Source: an uncultured Actinomycetes bacterium (GTDB lineage: Bacteria; Actinomycetota; Actinomycetes; Nanopelagicales; Nanopelagicaceae). Taken from it: a stretch of DNA of 54,206 nt. Positions 7,920 through 16,301 of this stretch are shown piece after piece. The stretch spans positions 1 to 54,206 of the forward strand of contig CAIYBL010000051.1 in NCBI GenBank assembly GCA_903924485.1, in the 5' to 3' direction. Position numbers and translations under genes: made by a program. Within the stretch, counting starts at the first letter, position 1. Every line of letters begins with the position of its first letter. The notes under the pieces were generated by a model. It was not told the origin of the DNA, did no database searches, and was given only the letters and a program-made list of their open reading frames with translations.

Positions 7920-7942
7920 TAGATGCAAATCGTTTGCATCTA
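7920..7942. promoter_or_regulatory. Nur-box-like operator upstream of the NicO gene
   Basis: Perfect palindrome with 10-base arms (TAGATGCAAA and TTTGCATCTA) around a 3-base centre. It contains TGCAA-N5-TTGCA, which matches the consensus described for the Fur-family nickel regulator Nur of Streptomyces (TTGCAA-N5-TTGCAA) apart from the outermost bases. It lies 30 bases before the ATG at 7890. Confidence 0.7.
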
Positions 7943-7946
7943 GCAA

Positions 7947-7952
7947 AGTATA
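7947..7952 (-). promoter_or_regulatory. Putative -10 box of the NicO gene
   Basis: Reading leftwards the strand shows TATACT, a near-consensus -10 hexamer, four bases before the Nur-like palindrome. Transcription would start inside the palindrome, so a bound dimer would block initiation. No clear -35 is seen. Confidence 0.5.
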
Positions 7953-8086
7953 AAGGGAGATTTTCACCTCGTCCTGCTGAAATTGAGCATTCTCACAGCA
8001 GGTAGGCGTGCTTTTGGTTGGCTTGCTGGGGGCGCTGTCCGTAACCTTGGAACTTGTAGGTTTCCTCACTCGATTGGAGTTTCATC

Positions 8087-9682
8087 GTGTTTGCGAAAAT
8101 TAGATCCCCACTTATATTGATTGTGGCTTGCGTCCTTGTCCTACCCATTATTTCTGAGTCACAAGCCAGCGCTGCTCGAAAATCTGTGGCATCCACGGCA
8201 TGCGGGTGGGATAGCGCAACTGGGTGGGTTAAGCGAGAAAATCTCAAGACTGGTGATGCAGCCTGGTCAAAAGGAATTCCCCTTGAATACAGTGGAGATT
8301 ATGGGTCTAAAGAGAAGAAAACTTCTCCGATCAAAACACTTGCTCGAGCACTCGCGGCGAAAACTGTTGAGGGTTGGTTTGATGCTCAAAGTGCCACTTG
8401 TGGCGAAACTATCGGATTACACATTACGGGAAATGACGTACCCGTAAATATTCGAGTTTTCAGAATGGGCTATTACGGCGGTACTGGTGCACGTTTAGTG
8501 GAAACCATTACGACAAAACCAATTCCTGTAGGGTCAAAGATACAAATATCTTCAGCGCCGAAATCCACCGTGACAACGAGTTGGCCGGTGGCATGGGAAT
8601 TCAAAGTTACCAAAGATACCGTTCCAGGTCAGTACTTAATCAGGTTGGATGACGGAAGTGGCGATGCTTCATTCGTTCCGTTGACAGTTATTGATCCACA
8701 GAACAAAAGCGAAATCACTTTTGTCTCATCGGTTTTAACATGGCAGTCCTACAACCAGTGGGGCGGATATTCGTTGTATAAAGGTCCAAATGGAACGCGT
8801 GCTACAAAAGCAAGCGTTGTTTCGTTTAATCGCCCGTACGATGGCGATGGTTCTGGTCAATTTAGATACATGGAATATCCGGTATTAAAATTGGCCGAGC
8901 AACTCGGCATTGATATGAACTACGTAACTGATATTGAATTGAATAAAGATGCATCGGCACTTGCTAATACAAGCTCAATTATTCTCGGAGGCCATGCAGA
9001 ATATTGGACGACACGGATGCGAGAATCTCTTCAGTCTGCAGTTGATCGTGGTGTAAATCTTGTTTCCTTCGGCGGAAACGCAATTTACAACAGACCTCTT
9101 TTGGATAGCAGCGCGCGAGAAATGACAATGTGGCGTGGTTCTAAATCAGATCCCACTCGTTTGAACCCGCTATTGGCTACCACCGAATGGCGTAACGCCC
9201 CAATTCATCAGCCAGAATCAATGCTTTTAGGCTCCCAATATGTCGGACTTGGGGTTGATGGCGATTACACGATTGCACATCCAGATCGCTGGCCGTTCAA
9301 TACAGAAAGACACCCCAATGCTCTAAAGAACATCGTGGGGCGCGAAGTTGATTCACCTCTATATGCACCCGGACCTGCAGTTGAATCGCTTGCTAGCTCG
9401 AGCATTAAATTCCGCGGGCAACTTATTACGACAATGGCGACCTATTACACAAACTCAAAAGGCGCGGGCATAATCGATATTGGGACAAATGGATGGACCT
9501 GCGTCATTGATGATATTTGCCCGTGGCATCCAAATATTTCCAAAGATACTCAAACCGATGCTCGTTTAGTAACGATCGAGATTCTCAAGGGACTGACTAA
9601 GGGTCCGCTGGCTAAATGGAGACCAGCCATTACCGATGTGCCGGCTCGCGCAAAGAATGCTCACTCGGGAGCAATTGCCTAA
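8087..9682 (+). CDS. Secreted N,N-dimethylformamidase beta-subunit-like protein
   Basis: 531 residues from GTG 8087, with GGAG eight bases upstream. An N-terminal signal peptide (about 1-29, ending SQASA) indicates export. The region FRMGYYGGTGARLV, the later WQSYNQWGGYSLY, and GHAEYWTTRMRESLQSAV followed by VSFGGNAIYNR are typical of the large domain shared with the DMFase beta subunit. True DMFase hydrolyses dimethylformamide, but most homologues are uncharacterised and the small alpha subunit is not encoded nearby. The actual substrate is unknown; hydrolysis of an amide outside the cell is an inference. Confidence 0.75.
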   Translation: MFAKIRSPLILIVACVLVLPIISESQASAARKSVASTACGWDSATGWVKRENLKTGDAAWSKGIPLEYSGDYGSKEKKTSPIKTLARALAAKTVEGWFDAQSATCGETIGLHITGNDVPVNIRVFRMGYYGGTGARLVETITTKPIPVGSKIQISSAPKSTVTTSWPVAWEFKVTKDTVPGQYLIRLDDGSGDASFVPLTVIDPQNKSEITFVSSVLTWQSYNQWGGYSLYKGPNGTRATKASVVSFNRPYDGDGSGQFRYMEYPVLKLAEQLGIDMNYVTDIELNKDASALANTSSIILGGHAEYWTTRMRESLQSAVDRGVNLVSFGGNAIYNRPLLDSSAREMTMWRGSKSDPTRLNPLLATTEWRNAPIHQPESMLLGSQYVGLGVDGDYTIAHPDRWPFNTERHPNALKNIVGREVDSPLYAPGPAVESLASSSIKFRGQLITTMATYYTNSKGAGIIDIGTNGWTCVIDDICPWHPNISKDTQTDARLVTIEILKGLTKGPLAKWRPAITDVPARAKNAHSGAIA

Positions 9683-9795
9683 AACTCTCAATTAATTCTC
9701 AGGTTGCGCGGTCACTTTCACACCGCTCTCCCATCTGAATTTGTCATCATTCACCCTTGCCCACACGCCCATCATAAGATAACTAGGAGCTACAT

Positions 9796-10056
9796 ATGAA
9801 GAAGATTGTCGCCACAATTGCACTTGCCACTGGTTTAGTCCTTGCAGGAACTTCCGTTTCATTTGCAGCCTCGGCTGCACCAACAATTGCCAAGCCAACT
9901 AAAAAGGCAAAAGCAGGGGAAGGCACTGCAACTCACGAGATGAGTGAATCTTCCACTGGGCAAGCTGAAGAGGGAGCCTCTAAGCCAAAGACGAATTTGA
10001 TCAAGAAGAGCCTGATTAAGAAGAGCTCTAAAGCGAAGGCAACAAAGAAGCCATAG
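9796..10056 (+). CDS. Small secreted Lys-rich protein
   Basis: 86 residues. A clear signal peptide (MKKIVATIALATGLVLAG, cleavage after about FAASA) is followed by a short low-complexity mature part: a Lys/Ala segment, an acidic Ser/Glu middle (about 45-58) and a strongly basic tail with the repeated unit LIKKS. It is preceded by TAAGAT and TAGGAG, so promoter and ribosome site are present, and a hairpin terminator follows. No family was recognised. The basic tail could bind polyanions such as teichoic acids or DNA; this is speculative. Confidence 0.7.
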   Translation: MKKIVATIALATGLVLAGTSVSFAASAAPTIAKPTKKAKAGEGTATHEMSESSTGQAEEGASKPKTNLIKKSLIKKSSKAKATKKP

Positions 10057-10072
10057 TTATTTGTTATCCAGG

Positions 10073-10111
10073 GAAGACCACAACTTTGATTAATTCAGAG
10101 TCGTGGTCTTC
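10073..10111. terminator. Bidirectional hairpin terminator
   Basis: GAAGACCAC (10073-10081) pairs perfectly with GTGGTCTTC (10103-10111) around a 21-base loop. It is followed by TTTGTTTCT on the plus strand. It lies between the Lys-rich secreted protein gene and the convergent MprF-like gene, reaching into the last codons of the latter. Confidence 0.6.
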
Positions 10112-11799
10112 TTTGTTTCTATCGTACGTGAACCGATAAATGCCTCGGCTCGCAGTGTTGCCAATCCTATTTTAGGTAGATCAGAATTCTTGCGGAACAT
10201 CATGTAGCGAGGGACCCACTCTGGCCTAAATTTTGAGTTAAACCGATACAGAGATTCCATCTGCACCCACCTGGAGAAAAAGAGCAGGATACTTCGCCAG
10301 GATTTAATGACAGGTCCTGCCCCCAATTGCGCACCTCGCTCGAAGGCCGATCTAAATGCGGCAAAGTTGAGTGAGACGCGATCTATGTCGTGTTCACGCG
10401 CATAATTGATCGTTGCATCAATCATCAACTCATTAATGCCCGACTCGGAATGCGGCGCGCGTCTCATGAGATCAAGGGAAAGACCCTTTGCGCCCCACGG
10501 AACATATTGCAAAATACCGCGAAGCTCTCCATCTTTTGAAGCGGTAACAATGAGTAAATCTGGTTCGTTCTCTTCTGCAATTCGACCAAGTCCCATCATG
10601 AATCCGCGCTCTGTCGCGCCATCTCTCCACTTTTTGGAGTCGTGCGTAAGTTCGGCTCGCATTGCAGGAGTCATTTCAGAAGATCTATAAACGTGAGTTT
10701 CGAAGCCTTGTTTAAGAATTCGGCGGACTGATTGTCGAACATTTCGATAGCGGGGATTATCTGGTTCGTACTCAGCCACATGGACGATCGCTTCATCACC
10801 GATTTCAAGGGCAACCATATTGGCCTCACGCACCCAGATTTCTCCCGCTTCTTCGCTGCAACCCACTGCCCCAGGTGTCCATCCATTTTCTCGACACAGT
10901 TGGATAAATGATTGCATTACCTGTGGCCATGCATCCGGATTTCCAATCGGATCACCACTCGATAGGGCGCATCCACCAACAACTCGATAGGTGATTGCAG
11001 ATTTGCGGGTACTTGACCAAATAATGCTTTTATCTTCGCGAAGTGCGAAGTACCCTACTGAATCTCGCTCACCAAATTCCACCAAGAGTGCGCGTAGTGC
11101 GTTCTCATCTTCCTCACTCATATGTGGCTTAGGCGGGCTGGGCTGTAGGAGTGCAAGTAAAGGGGAGATGAGAGTGAGAAGCCCTAAACCAGCCATTGCA
11201 TAATCGAAAACATCTTGTTCTCTATGGCTTACAAAATGCGAAGGACCCGAAAGTCCAATGAGTGAGCGAAGAACCGTTTGAGCCATCTGTGAAAAACTCA
11301 CTTCAGCCTCAAAAAGTTTGTCTGGAGCGAACAATAAAATTAAGCCGATCACAAAACTCATGAGCGCAAACTGAGCGAAAATAATGCCAGCTCGGGTGAA
11401 AACTTTTCGAACTGGTTTTGCGTAGAACTCTTTCCGAATAACAAACAGGAATACCGCAAGTGTTAACGCGGCAAGTGCTGGGGCGAGATAGAAACCCTTG
11501 AGGACATCCAACGCTGCACTGGTGATGAGCAAGAATTCGGTAATCAAATGCGCCACGTGGTTGCGCCTGGCGATGGCGAATGAGAGAACCATGAGAAGGA
11601 CACCAACGATGATGGATCCTGCAGTAGCCAGATTTGGCCAACCCTTTGGGGCAATTGACTCTATTAAGTGGATTCTTCTATGAAAGGGCTTTGAGATGCT
11701 AGAGCCGATATTTACTATCCCGAGAATGAGCAAAACCCGTGCCGCCAAGAGGACTTTCCAGCGTGAACCTTCTAGTTTTTTCATACGCGTTATGCTCAC
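10090..11799 (-). CDS. MprF-like membrane protein with DUF2156 (lipid aminoacyltransferase)
   Basis: 569 residues. The N-terminal 230 or so residues hold about six hydrophobic helices; the C-terminal half (about 235-560) is a soluble DUF2156 domain of tandem GNAT type, with GYFALREDKSIIWSS, GDPIG and PDLLIVTASKDGELRGILQYVPWG as recognisable blocks. MprF/LysX proteins move an amino acid from aminoacyl-tRNA to phosphatidylglycerol, lowering the negative surface charge. There is no fused lysyl-tRNA synthetase, unlike mycobacterial LysX; lysS is separate at 29600. Start is uncertain: GTG 11799 has AAGGGA upstream; ATG 11784 is an alternative. Confidence 0.8.
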   Translation of the reverse strand: MSITRMKKLEGSRWKVLLAARVLLILGIVNIGSSISKPFHRRIHLIESIAPKGWPNLATAGSIIVGVLLMVLSFAIARRNHVAHLITEFLLITSAALDVLKGFYLAPALAALTLAVFLFVIRKEFYAKPVRKVFTRAGIIFAQFALMSFVIGLILLFAPDKLFEAEVSFSQMAQTVLRSLIGLSGPSHFVSHREQDVFDYAMAGLGLLTLISPLLALLQPSPPKPHMSEEDENALRALLVEFGERDSVGYFALREDKSIIWSSTRKSAITYRVVGGCALSSGDPIGNPDAWPQVMQSFIQLCRENGWTPGAVGCSEEAGEIWVREANMVALEIGDEAIVHVAEYEPDNPRYRNVRQSVRRILKQGFETHVYRSSEMTPAMRAELTHDSKKWRDGATERGFMMGLGRIAEENEPDLLIVTASKDGELRGILQYVPWGAKGLSLDLMRRAPHSESGINELMIDATINYAREHDIDRVSLNFAAFRSAFERGAQLGAGPVIKSWRSILLFFSRWVQMESLYRFNSKFRPEWVPRYMMFRKNSDLPKIGLATLRAEAFIGSRTIETKKTTTLN

Positions 11800-11845
11800 C
11801 GTCCCTTGGCTGTAAGTATAGAGTTTGAAGGGTGACGGAGGCGAT

Positions 11846-12805
11846 ATGAGCGAAGATGATGAGGCAGGTCAGGACGAGCTCATAACTGAAGAGATGTTGT
11901 GGGATCGCATTCCTGAGGTGGATGGTGCAGAACGTGCCAGTACTTACTACGAGTTGAGTGCACGGATCTACGCGCGCGGCCAATACGACGAGGCGCTCGC
12001 GCTGGCGGAAACTGCCTGCGATATTTATTCAGACCTTGGATCAAATGCACCAAGTGAGGGTTTAGCACAGGCTTACTCTGCAATTGGATACAACCTTAAT
12101 CAACTCAAGCGCATGGAAGAAGCTGCACATGCAATGAGCAAGGCTGTTGAGATCCTGCGCACTAATAAATCTCCGATTGCCCTAGAACTCGCGTGCACTC
12201 TTGGCGAGTGGTGGTATTCATCCAAGAATTATCAGAAGGTTATCGACACGATGCGTGAGTGCGCTCAAGAGCATCTCGTTGACGGCGATGAAATTGGCGC
12301 AGCAAATGATTTACACCTCATTGGTTGCGCTTATCGCGAGATAAAGAATTGGGATGATGCGCTAGCCAGCTTCACGGAAGCTCGCGCTTTGTATAAGAAA
12401 AATCGCGAAGTTATTCACGTGGGACGTTGTGACCAAAAGATTGCTGGTTGCCTCGTTGAATTAGGGCAAGGTGATTTAGCGTTGGAGACAGCAAGAAAAG
12501 CACTTGATGTCTTTGAGACCGCGCATGATCACTCCCGTGAAACTTTCGCTTTGTTGGAATATGGCAAAGCGCAGATACTCTTAGGTAAATTGGAAGATGG
12601 CTTGGCCACGTTAGATCGCGTGCTTCAAACTTCCACCGATGAGGACCCACGGGATTTCGATTTCATCATTGACGTTGAAACCCGAATGTCAGATGTCATG
12701 CGCACCCTTGGGCGAATTGAAGAAGCTGACGAAATCCTTAGGCGGCTTGCTTCGGTTTCAGAACTTCTTAACGAGGAAGATGTTGCAAGGCCCAGTGATA
12801 CATAG
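11846..12805 (+). CDS. Tetratricopeptide-repeat protein
   Basis: 319 residues, cytoplasmic, acidic. Start ATG 11846 is chosen because CGGAGG lies just upstream; an in-frame TTG at 11825 is less likely. Helical repeat pairs of TPR type run through the protein, for example YARGQYDEALALAETACDIY, AYREIKNWDDALASFTEARALY and VELGQGDLALETARKALDVF. TPR domains mediate protein contacts; the partner is unknown. It diverges from the MprF-like gene with a region of about 45 bases between. Its last 38 bases overlap the convergent TrmH-family gene. Confidence 0.8.
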   Translation: MSEDDEAGQDELITEEMLWDRIPEVDGAERASTYYELSARIYARGQYDEALALAETACDIYSDLGSNAPSEGLAQAYSAIGYNLNQLKRMEEAAHAMSKAVEILRTNKSPIALELACTLGEWWYSSKNYQKVIDTMRECAQEHLVDGDEIGAANDLHLIGCAYREIKNWDDALASFTEARALYKKNREVIHVGRCDQKIAGCLVELGQGDLALETARKALDVFETAHDHSRETFALLEYGKAQILLGKLEDGLATLDRVLQTSTDEDPRDFDFIIDVETRMSDVMRTLGRIEEADEILRRLASVSELLNEEDVARPSDT

Positions 12806-13406
12806 CAATTGCACCGGCGGCAGACGCATTCATTGATCTTGTTGAGCCATATTGATCAATCGCGTACATAACCGAGCAAGCAGCAATTCCTGCATCTGAC
12901 ATACCAGCACCCTCTTGCCCGAACAAAAGCACGCATTTCTCAGGCAATTGGGCGCCTTCTAGGCGAAGGGATCCAAGGACGTTATCGATGCCAATAAGCG
13001 GAAGGTCATTCTCCGCAGACCACTGAGCGAGATCTTCAACGGTGGGGTGGTGGATGACGGTGAGGTATCGGTCGGTGACCATGGCGCCGCGCTTATTCCA
13101 ATCGCGCTTTCCTACGATATGAACGCCAGAGACATTGAATGCATTGGCAGTACGAACGATTGATCCGATATTGAGATCGTGTTGCCAATTTTCAATGGCA
13201 ATCTGCAAACCGTGCCGCTTCGTGTTGAGATCCGCGACAATCGCCTCGACGCTCCAGTATCGGTACTTATCTAAAACATTTCTGCGGTCTCCATTGGCGA
13301 GAAGTTCAGGGTCAAAATGAGCGTCACTCGGCAAAGGCTCAGGATGAGGACCAACGCCAACGACAGGGAAGAATTCGCCGGGTCCTATAGTTGCTGGTGG
13401 AAGCAT
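12768..13406 (-). CDS. TrmH/SpoU-family RNA 2'-O-methyltransferase
   Basis: 212 residues counted from ATG 13406. A SPOUT fold is shown by IENWQHDLNIGSIVRTANAF (motif 1), VLLFGQEGAGMSD (motif 2) and YGSTRSMNASAAGAIAMYHW (motif 3, with the conserved N-x-S). These enzymes use AdoMet to methylate a ribose 2'-OH in tRNA or rRNA; the target cannot be told. The longer GTG 13415 start would fall inside the -10 box TAGAGT, so ATG 13406, seven bases after that box, is preferred. Confidence 0.85.
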   Translation of the reverse strand: MLPPATIGPGEFFPVVGVGPHPEPLPSDAHFDPELLANGDRRNVLDKYRYWSVEAIVADLNTKRHGLQIAIENWQHDLNIGSIVRTANAFNVSGVHIVGKRDWNKRGAMVTDRYLTVIHHPTVEDLAQWSAENDLPLIGIDNVLGSLRLEGAQLPEKCVLLFGQEGAGMSDAGIAACSVMYAIDQYGSTRSMNASAAGAIAMYHWALQHLPR

Positions 13407-13419
13407 GATGGGCACTCTA
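13407..13419 (-). promoter_or_regulatory. Leaderless promoter of the TrmH-family gene
   Basis: On the minus strand TAGAGT (13414-13419) is followed by seven bases and then ATG 13406. This is the leaderless arrangement seen repeatedly in the window. Confidence 0.5.
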
Positions 13420-13470
13420 AACTGAATACATCGGAAACGCTATCTGCGCGCTCGTACGAAGGAGAAATTT

Positions 13471-13845
13471 GTGACTGCACTGGGCTGGGTTAATTCTGTT
13501 CTGTTAGTGATACATATTCTTTCGGTAGTAGGACTCTTAGCGCTCCTGCTTCTTCAATTTAAGAAGAGCCCTCGCATGGTTCCATCTGGCGCGCTGCATA
13601 GCGCTCTGACTGCTCTAGTTGCTGGACTCGCGATGGTCGGTTTACGCACGCCTCTTCATTCGGAAAATGCAGATAAATGGCCGCTCTTGAACAATGGATG
13701 GGTAAGTGTCAAGTTTGCAGTTCTCGCTGTGATTTTGATTTTGCTATTTCGTAATTCAAAGAAGCCAGAAATCAAGAATTCTGTTTGGCTTTCCTTGGTA
13801 GGGCTCACTACGTTCAATATTCTTATCGCTTCATTCTGGAGATAG
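13471..13845 (+). CDS. Small four-helix membrane protein, unknown function
   Basis: 124 residues from GTG 13471, with AAGGAG nine bases upstream. Four hydrophobic helices (about 5-27, 41-59, 77-95 and 104-121) with short polar loops. No family assigned with confidence. It is separated by only four bases from the PBP4-type carboxypeptidase gene, so the two are probably co-transcribed, which hints at a cell-envelope role. Confidence 0.7.
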   Translation: MTALGWVNSVLLVIHILSVVGLLALLLLQFKKSPRMVPSGALHSALTALVAGLAMVGLRTPLHSENADKWPLLNNGWVSVKFAVLAVILILLFRNSKKPEIKNSVWLSLVGLTTFNILIASFWR

Positions 13846-13849
13846 TTCC

Positions 13850-15013
13850 TTGAAGAAGGGCTTTGCAGCACTATCAGCAACGGTTTTGGTAGTACTTGCG
13901 ACAACGCCCGCTGATGGTTCAACTCTCCTTTCGGGAGCCGCAATTCCTAAATACTTTGCTCAGATTTCTATGTCACCCACTCTGGCTAGTCCCGCCCTCT
14001 TGCTGATTGATGAATCAACGGGGGAGGTTGTCTATGAGAAGGATGCTGATTCGCTGAGGCGACCCGCATCAGTTTTGAAGACATTTTCTGCTGCTGCCGC
14101 TCTTGAATACTTAAGTCCAGATTTGCGATACACAACGAAGTTATTCTCGGGTGATAGCCCAACGGCATTTTTACTTACCGGCGATTTCGATCCATGGATG
14201 ACAACAAATTATGTCGACGCGCAAAAGTACCATCGTGCGTGGACTTCTTACTTTGTCAATAAAGTTATAGCAGAAATCAAAAAGAGTTCGCTATCGCACT
14301 CGATTACTCTTTCTTATCGCGGCGTGTATTCACAAGATGTGGTCGCGATGCAGAGCGCCCTTCACTTAAAAGGAATTACAGCAACTGTGTTAGGGGTGTC
14401 TTCTGCAACTGTGAGCGCCAATACTGGGCTTGAAATTGCATCAACAACTTCTCCTACAGTCTCAGATATGTTGAAATTCGCTCTAACCTATAGCGATAAT
14501 TTAGTGGCCGAGCGACTCGCTCGAGCAGCAGCAGGCGCTGCTGGCTTTGGGATGAACGATATTGGCGTGGACTTAGTAATTCGTTCGACTTTGGCCAAGC
14601 TAGGCGTAGCAGCTACAGGTATGTACATTCATGACGGCAGTGGGTACTCCAAAGCGGATCGACTTAACGCCCGAGTGATAGGGAATTTGTTATTGGCGGT
14701 TAGGAATGATCCTCGCTTTACGCCGCTTTACGAAGGCCTTCCAATTTCCGGTGTTAGCGGAACACTTGAAACTCGCTATCGCACAACTGCGCCACAAGCA
14801 GTGGGTTTAGTCCGAGCAAAAACAGGGACACTCGATGGCACGGTTAGTTTGGCCGGATATGTTGAATCTGGGACTCATGAATATATTTTTGTAGGAATTG
14901 CTGACCATATTCGAGTGGGAGATTTACCCACTAACGAGGCACGAACGACGTTGGATCAAATGCTAGGAAAGATTGCTGCTCCTAAAATCGAGCAAGCCGC
15001 GACTACAAATTAG
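13850..15013 (+). CDS. dacB: D-alanyl-D-alanine carboxypeptidase/endopeptidase, PBP4 type (peptidase S13)
   Basis: 387 residues from TTG 13850, with GGAG about nine bases upstream. Signal peptide at about 1-23. Penicillin-binding motifs: S74-V-L-K77 (nucleophile), S215-D-N217 and K324-T-G326; HDGSGYSKADRLNA (about 261-274) is the S13 signature. It trims peptidoglycan stem peptides outside the membrane. It is shorter than E. coli PBP4, consistent with a reduced insert domain. It shares stop-codon bases with the convergent small membrane protein gene. Confidence 0.9.
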   Translation: MKKGFAALSATVLVVLATTPADGSTLLSGAAIPKYFAQISMSPTLASPALLLIDESTGEVVYEKDADSLRRPASVLKTFSAAAALEYLSPDLRYTTKLFSGDSPTAFLLTGDFDPWMTTNYVDAQKYHRAWTSYFVNKVIAEIKKSSLSHSITLSYRGVYSQDVVAMQSALHLKGITATVLGVSSATVSANTGLEIASTTSPTVSDMLKFALTYSDNLVAERLARAAAGAAGFGMNDIGVDLVIRSTLAKLGVAATGMYIHDGSGYSKADRLNARVIGNLLLAVRNDPRFTPLYEGLPISGVSGTLETRYRTTAPQAVGLVRAKTGTLDGTVSLAGYVESGTHEYIFVGIADHIRVGDLPTNEARTTLDQMLGKIAAPKIEQAATTN

Positions 15014-15318
15014 TCGTCGCTTCCCTCGTTCTCATTTGAGGCCCGATTTACTGGCTTGGTGAGAGAGATGGTATTCGCAGCCTTGTTCGTAGGGGCAGAG
15101 GCTTGAGAAACCTGGGCGGGCGCCGTGACCTGGGTGGCAACAGCTGCCCCTGGGTCAGAGACTTGGGTATATCCAAAGGCGGTGGCAACCAAGAGAAGAG
15201 GAGCTGCCAATGCCACTATACGTCCACGTCGGGTTATCCCGCCACGACGAGCAAAGGCGCCCTCATTGTCGACATCTGCTAGCTCAAACCACTCAGGCTT
15301 TGGAATATTCGTAGTCAT
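15010..15318 (-). CDS. Single-pass membrane protein with Ala/Thr/Val-rich tail
   Basis: 102 residues. The N-terminal part is acidic (ELADVDNEGAFARRGG), a basic RRGR precedes one membrane helix (about 34-50), and the outer part is low-complexity, rich in Ala, Val, Gln and Thr, ending in an acidic ENEGSDD. AAAGGGA lies upstream of the ATG at 15318. No family recognised. Topology by the positive-inside rule would place the tail outside the cell. Confidence 0.65.
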   Translation of the reverse strand: MTTNIPKPEWFELADVDNEGAFARRGGITRRGRIVALAAPLLLVATAFGYTQVSDPGAAVATQVTAPAQVSQASAPTNKAANTISLTKPVNRASNENEGSDD

Positions 15319-15395
15319 GATGACTCCCTTTCGTTAGGTGAAAATTAACCTGCCTCTCTGTGAGAAACCTGGGAACGCCGTTCGACGATGCTGAG

Positions 15396-15410
15396 TAATC
15401 TTGCCCAATG
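15396..15410 (+). promoter_or_regulatory. Leaderless promoter of ctaB
   Basis: TAATCT (15396-15401), six bases, then ATG 15408. No Shine-Dalgarno sequence is present, in agreement with a leaderless mRNA. Confidence 0.55.
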
Positions 15411-16301
15411 ACAATCTTCACGCCTGTGAGCACGCGAGAAAAAGCCCGCGGGTACATGGACCTAATGAAATTGAGGGTTGTTGAACTCTTATTGATTTCA
15501 ACGCTACCTGCGATGGTCTTAGCGAACAAAGGTTTACCAGGTTGGGGGGTAACTCTCGCAGCGATTATTGGCGGAACACTTGCTGCTGGCTCTGCAAATG
15601 CATTTAACATGGTGATTGAAACAGATTTAGATCGGTTAATGGCTCGTACTGCCAAACGTCCACTCGTCACTGGTGTGCTTAACAAAAAACAAGCAATTAT
15701 ATTTGCGAGTTTCATTGGCGTACTTTCGTTGGTTATTTTTTGGGAGTTCACTACCCCCCTTGCAACACTCTTAACTTTTATCGCTATTACTTTCTACGTT
15801 GTGGTTTATACGATGGGATTAAAGCGTCGTACGGCACAGAACATCGTGTGGGGAGGGGCCGCTGGATGTATGCCGGTTTTCATCGGATGGGCCGCTATTA
15901 CTAACTCATTATCAATCTCAGCAGTCGCATTCTTCTTCGTAATCTTTTTCTGGACGCCGCCACATTTTTGGGCGCTCGCAATTAAATATAAAGATGACTA
16001 TGCAGCAGCGGGAGTCCCAATGCTTCCTGTTGTTGCGACGCGTGCCCGCGTTCGACTTGAGATGTGGTTGCACACGATTGCAATGATCATTTCGTCGATC
16101 GTCCTCATCGAGACGGCGAAGTTGCCTGTATGGGCACTGGCGATAACGATTGCTTTAGGACTCGTATTTGCCTATCAACTCTTGCAGTTGCGGGATAACT
16201 CAGATTCCTACGCGAAGACTGCAGGAAAGATTTTCCATTGGTCTATTACATATTTGAGTTTATATTCACTGCTACTGGTTGCGGCGCAACTAGTAGTTTA
16301 A
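15408..16301 (+). CDS. ctaB: Protoheme IX farnesyltransferase (heme O synthase)
   Basis: 297 residues, UbiA-family membrane prenyltransferase with about eight to nine helices. The first Asp motif is NAFNMVIETDLDRLMARTAKRPLVTG (about 64-89) and the later family block is FFWTPPHFWALAIKYKDDY (about 182-200). It attaches a farnesyl group to heme b to make heme O, precursor of the heme a of the oxidase encoded at 2514-5772. The heme A synthase gene ctaA is not in this window. The stop codon interlocks with that of metZ. Confidence 0.93.
   Translation: MTIFTPVSTREKARGYMDLMKLRVVELLLISTLPAMVLANKGLPGWGVTLAAIIGGTLAAGSANAFNMVIETDLDRLMARTAKRPLVTGVLNKKQAIIFASFIGVLSLVIFWEFTTPLATLLTFIAITFYVVVYTMGLKRRTAQNIVWGGAAGCMPVFIGWAAITNSLSISAVAFFFVIFFWTPPHFWALAIKYKDDYAAAGVPMLPVVATRARVRLEMWLHTIAMIISSIVLIETAKLPVWALAITIALGLVFAYQLLQLRDNSDSYAKTAGKIFHWSITYLSLYSLLLVAAQLVV

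Noticed and set aside
7990-8040. Repeated AGCAGGTAGG / GCTTGCTGGG motifs in the nicO-DMFase-like spacer as an RNA switch
   Set aside because: No convincing nested stems and no match to a known riboswitch core seen by eye.
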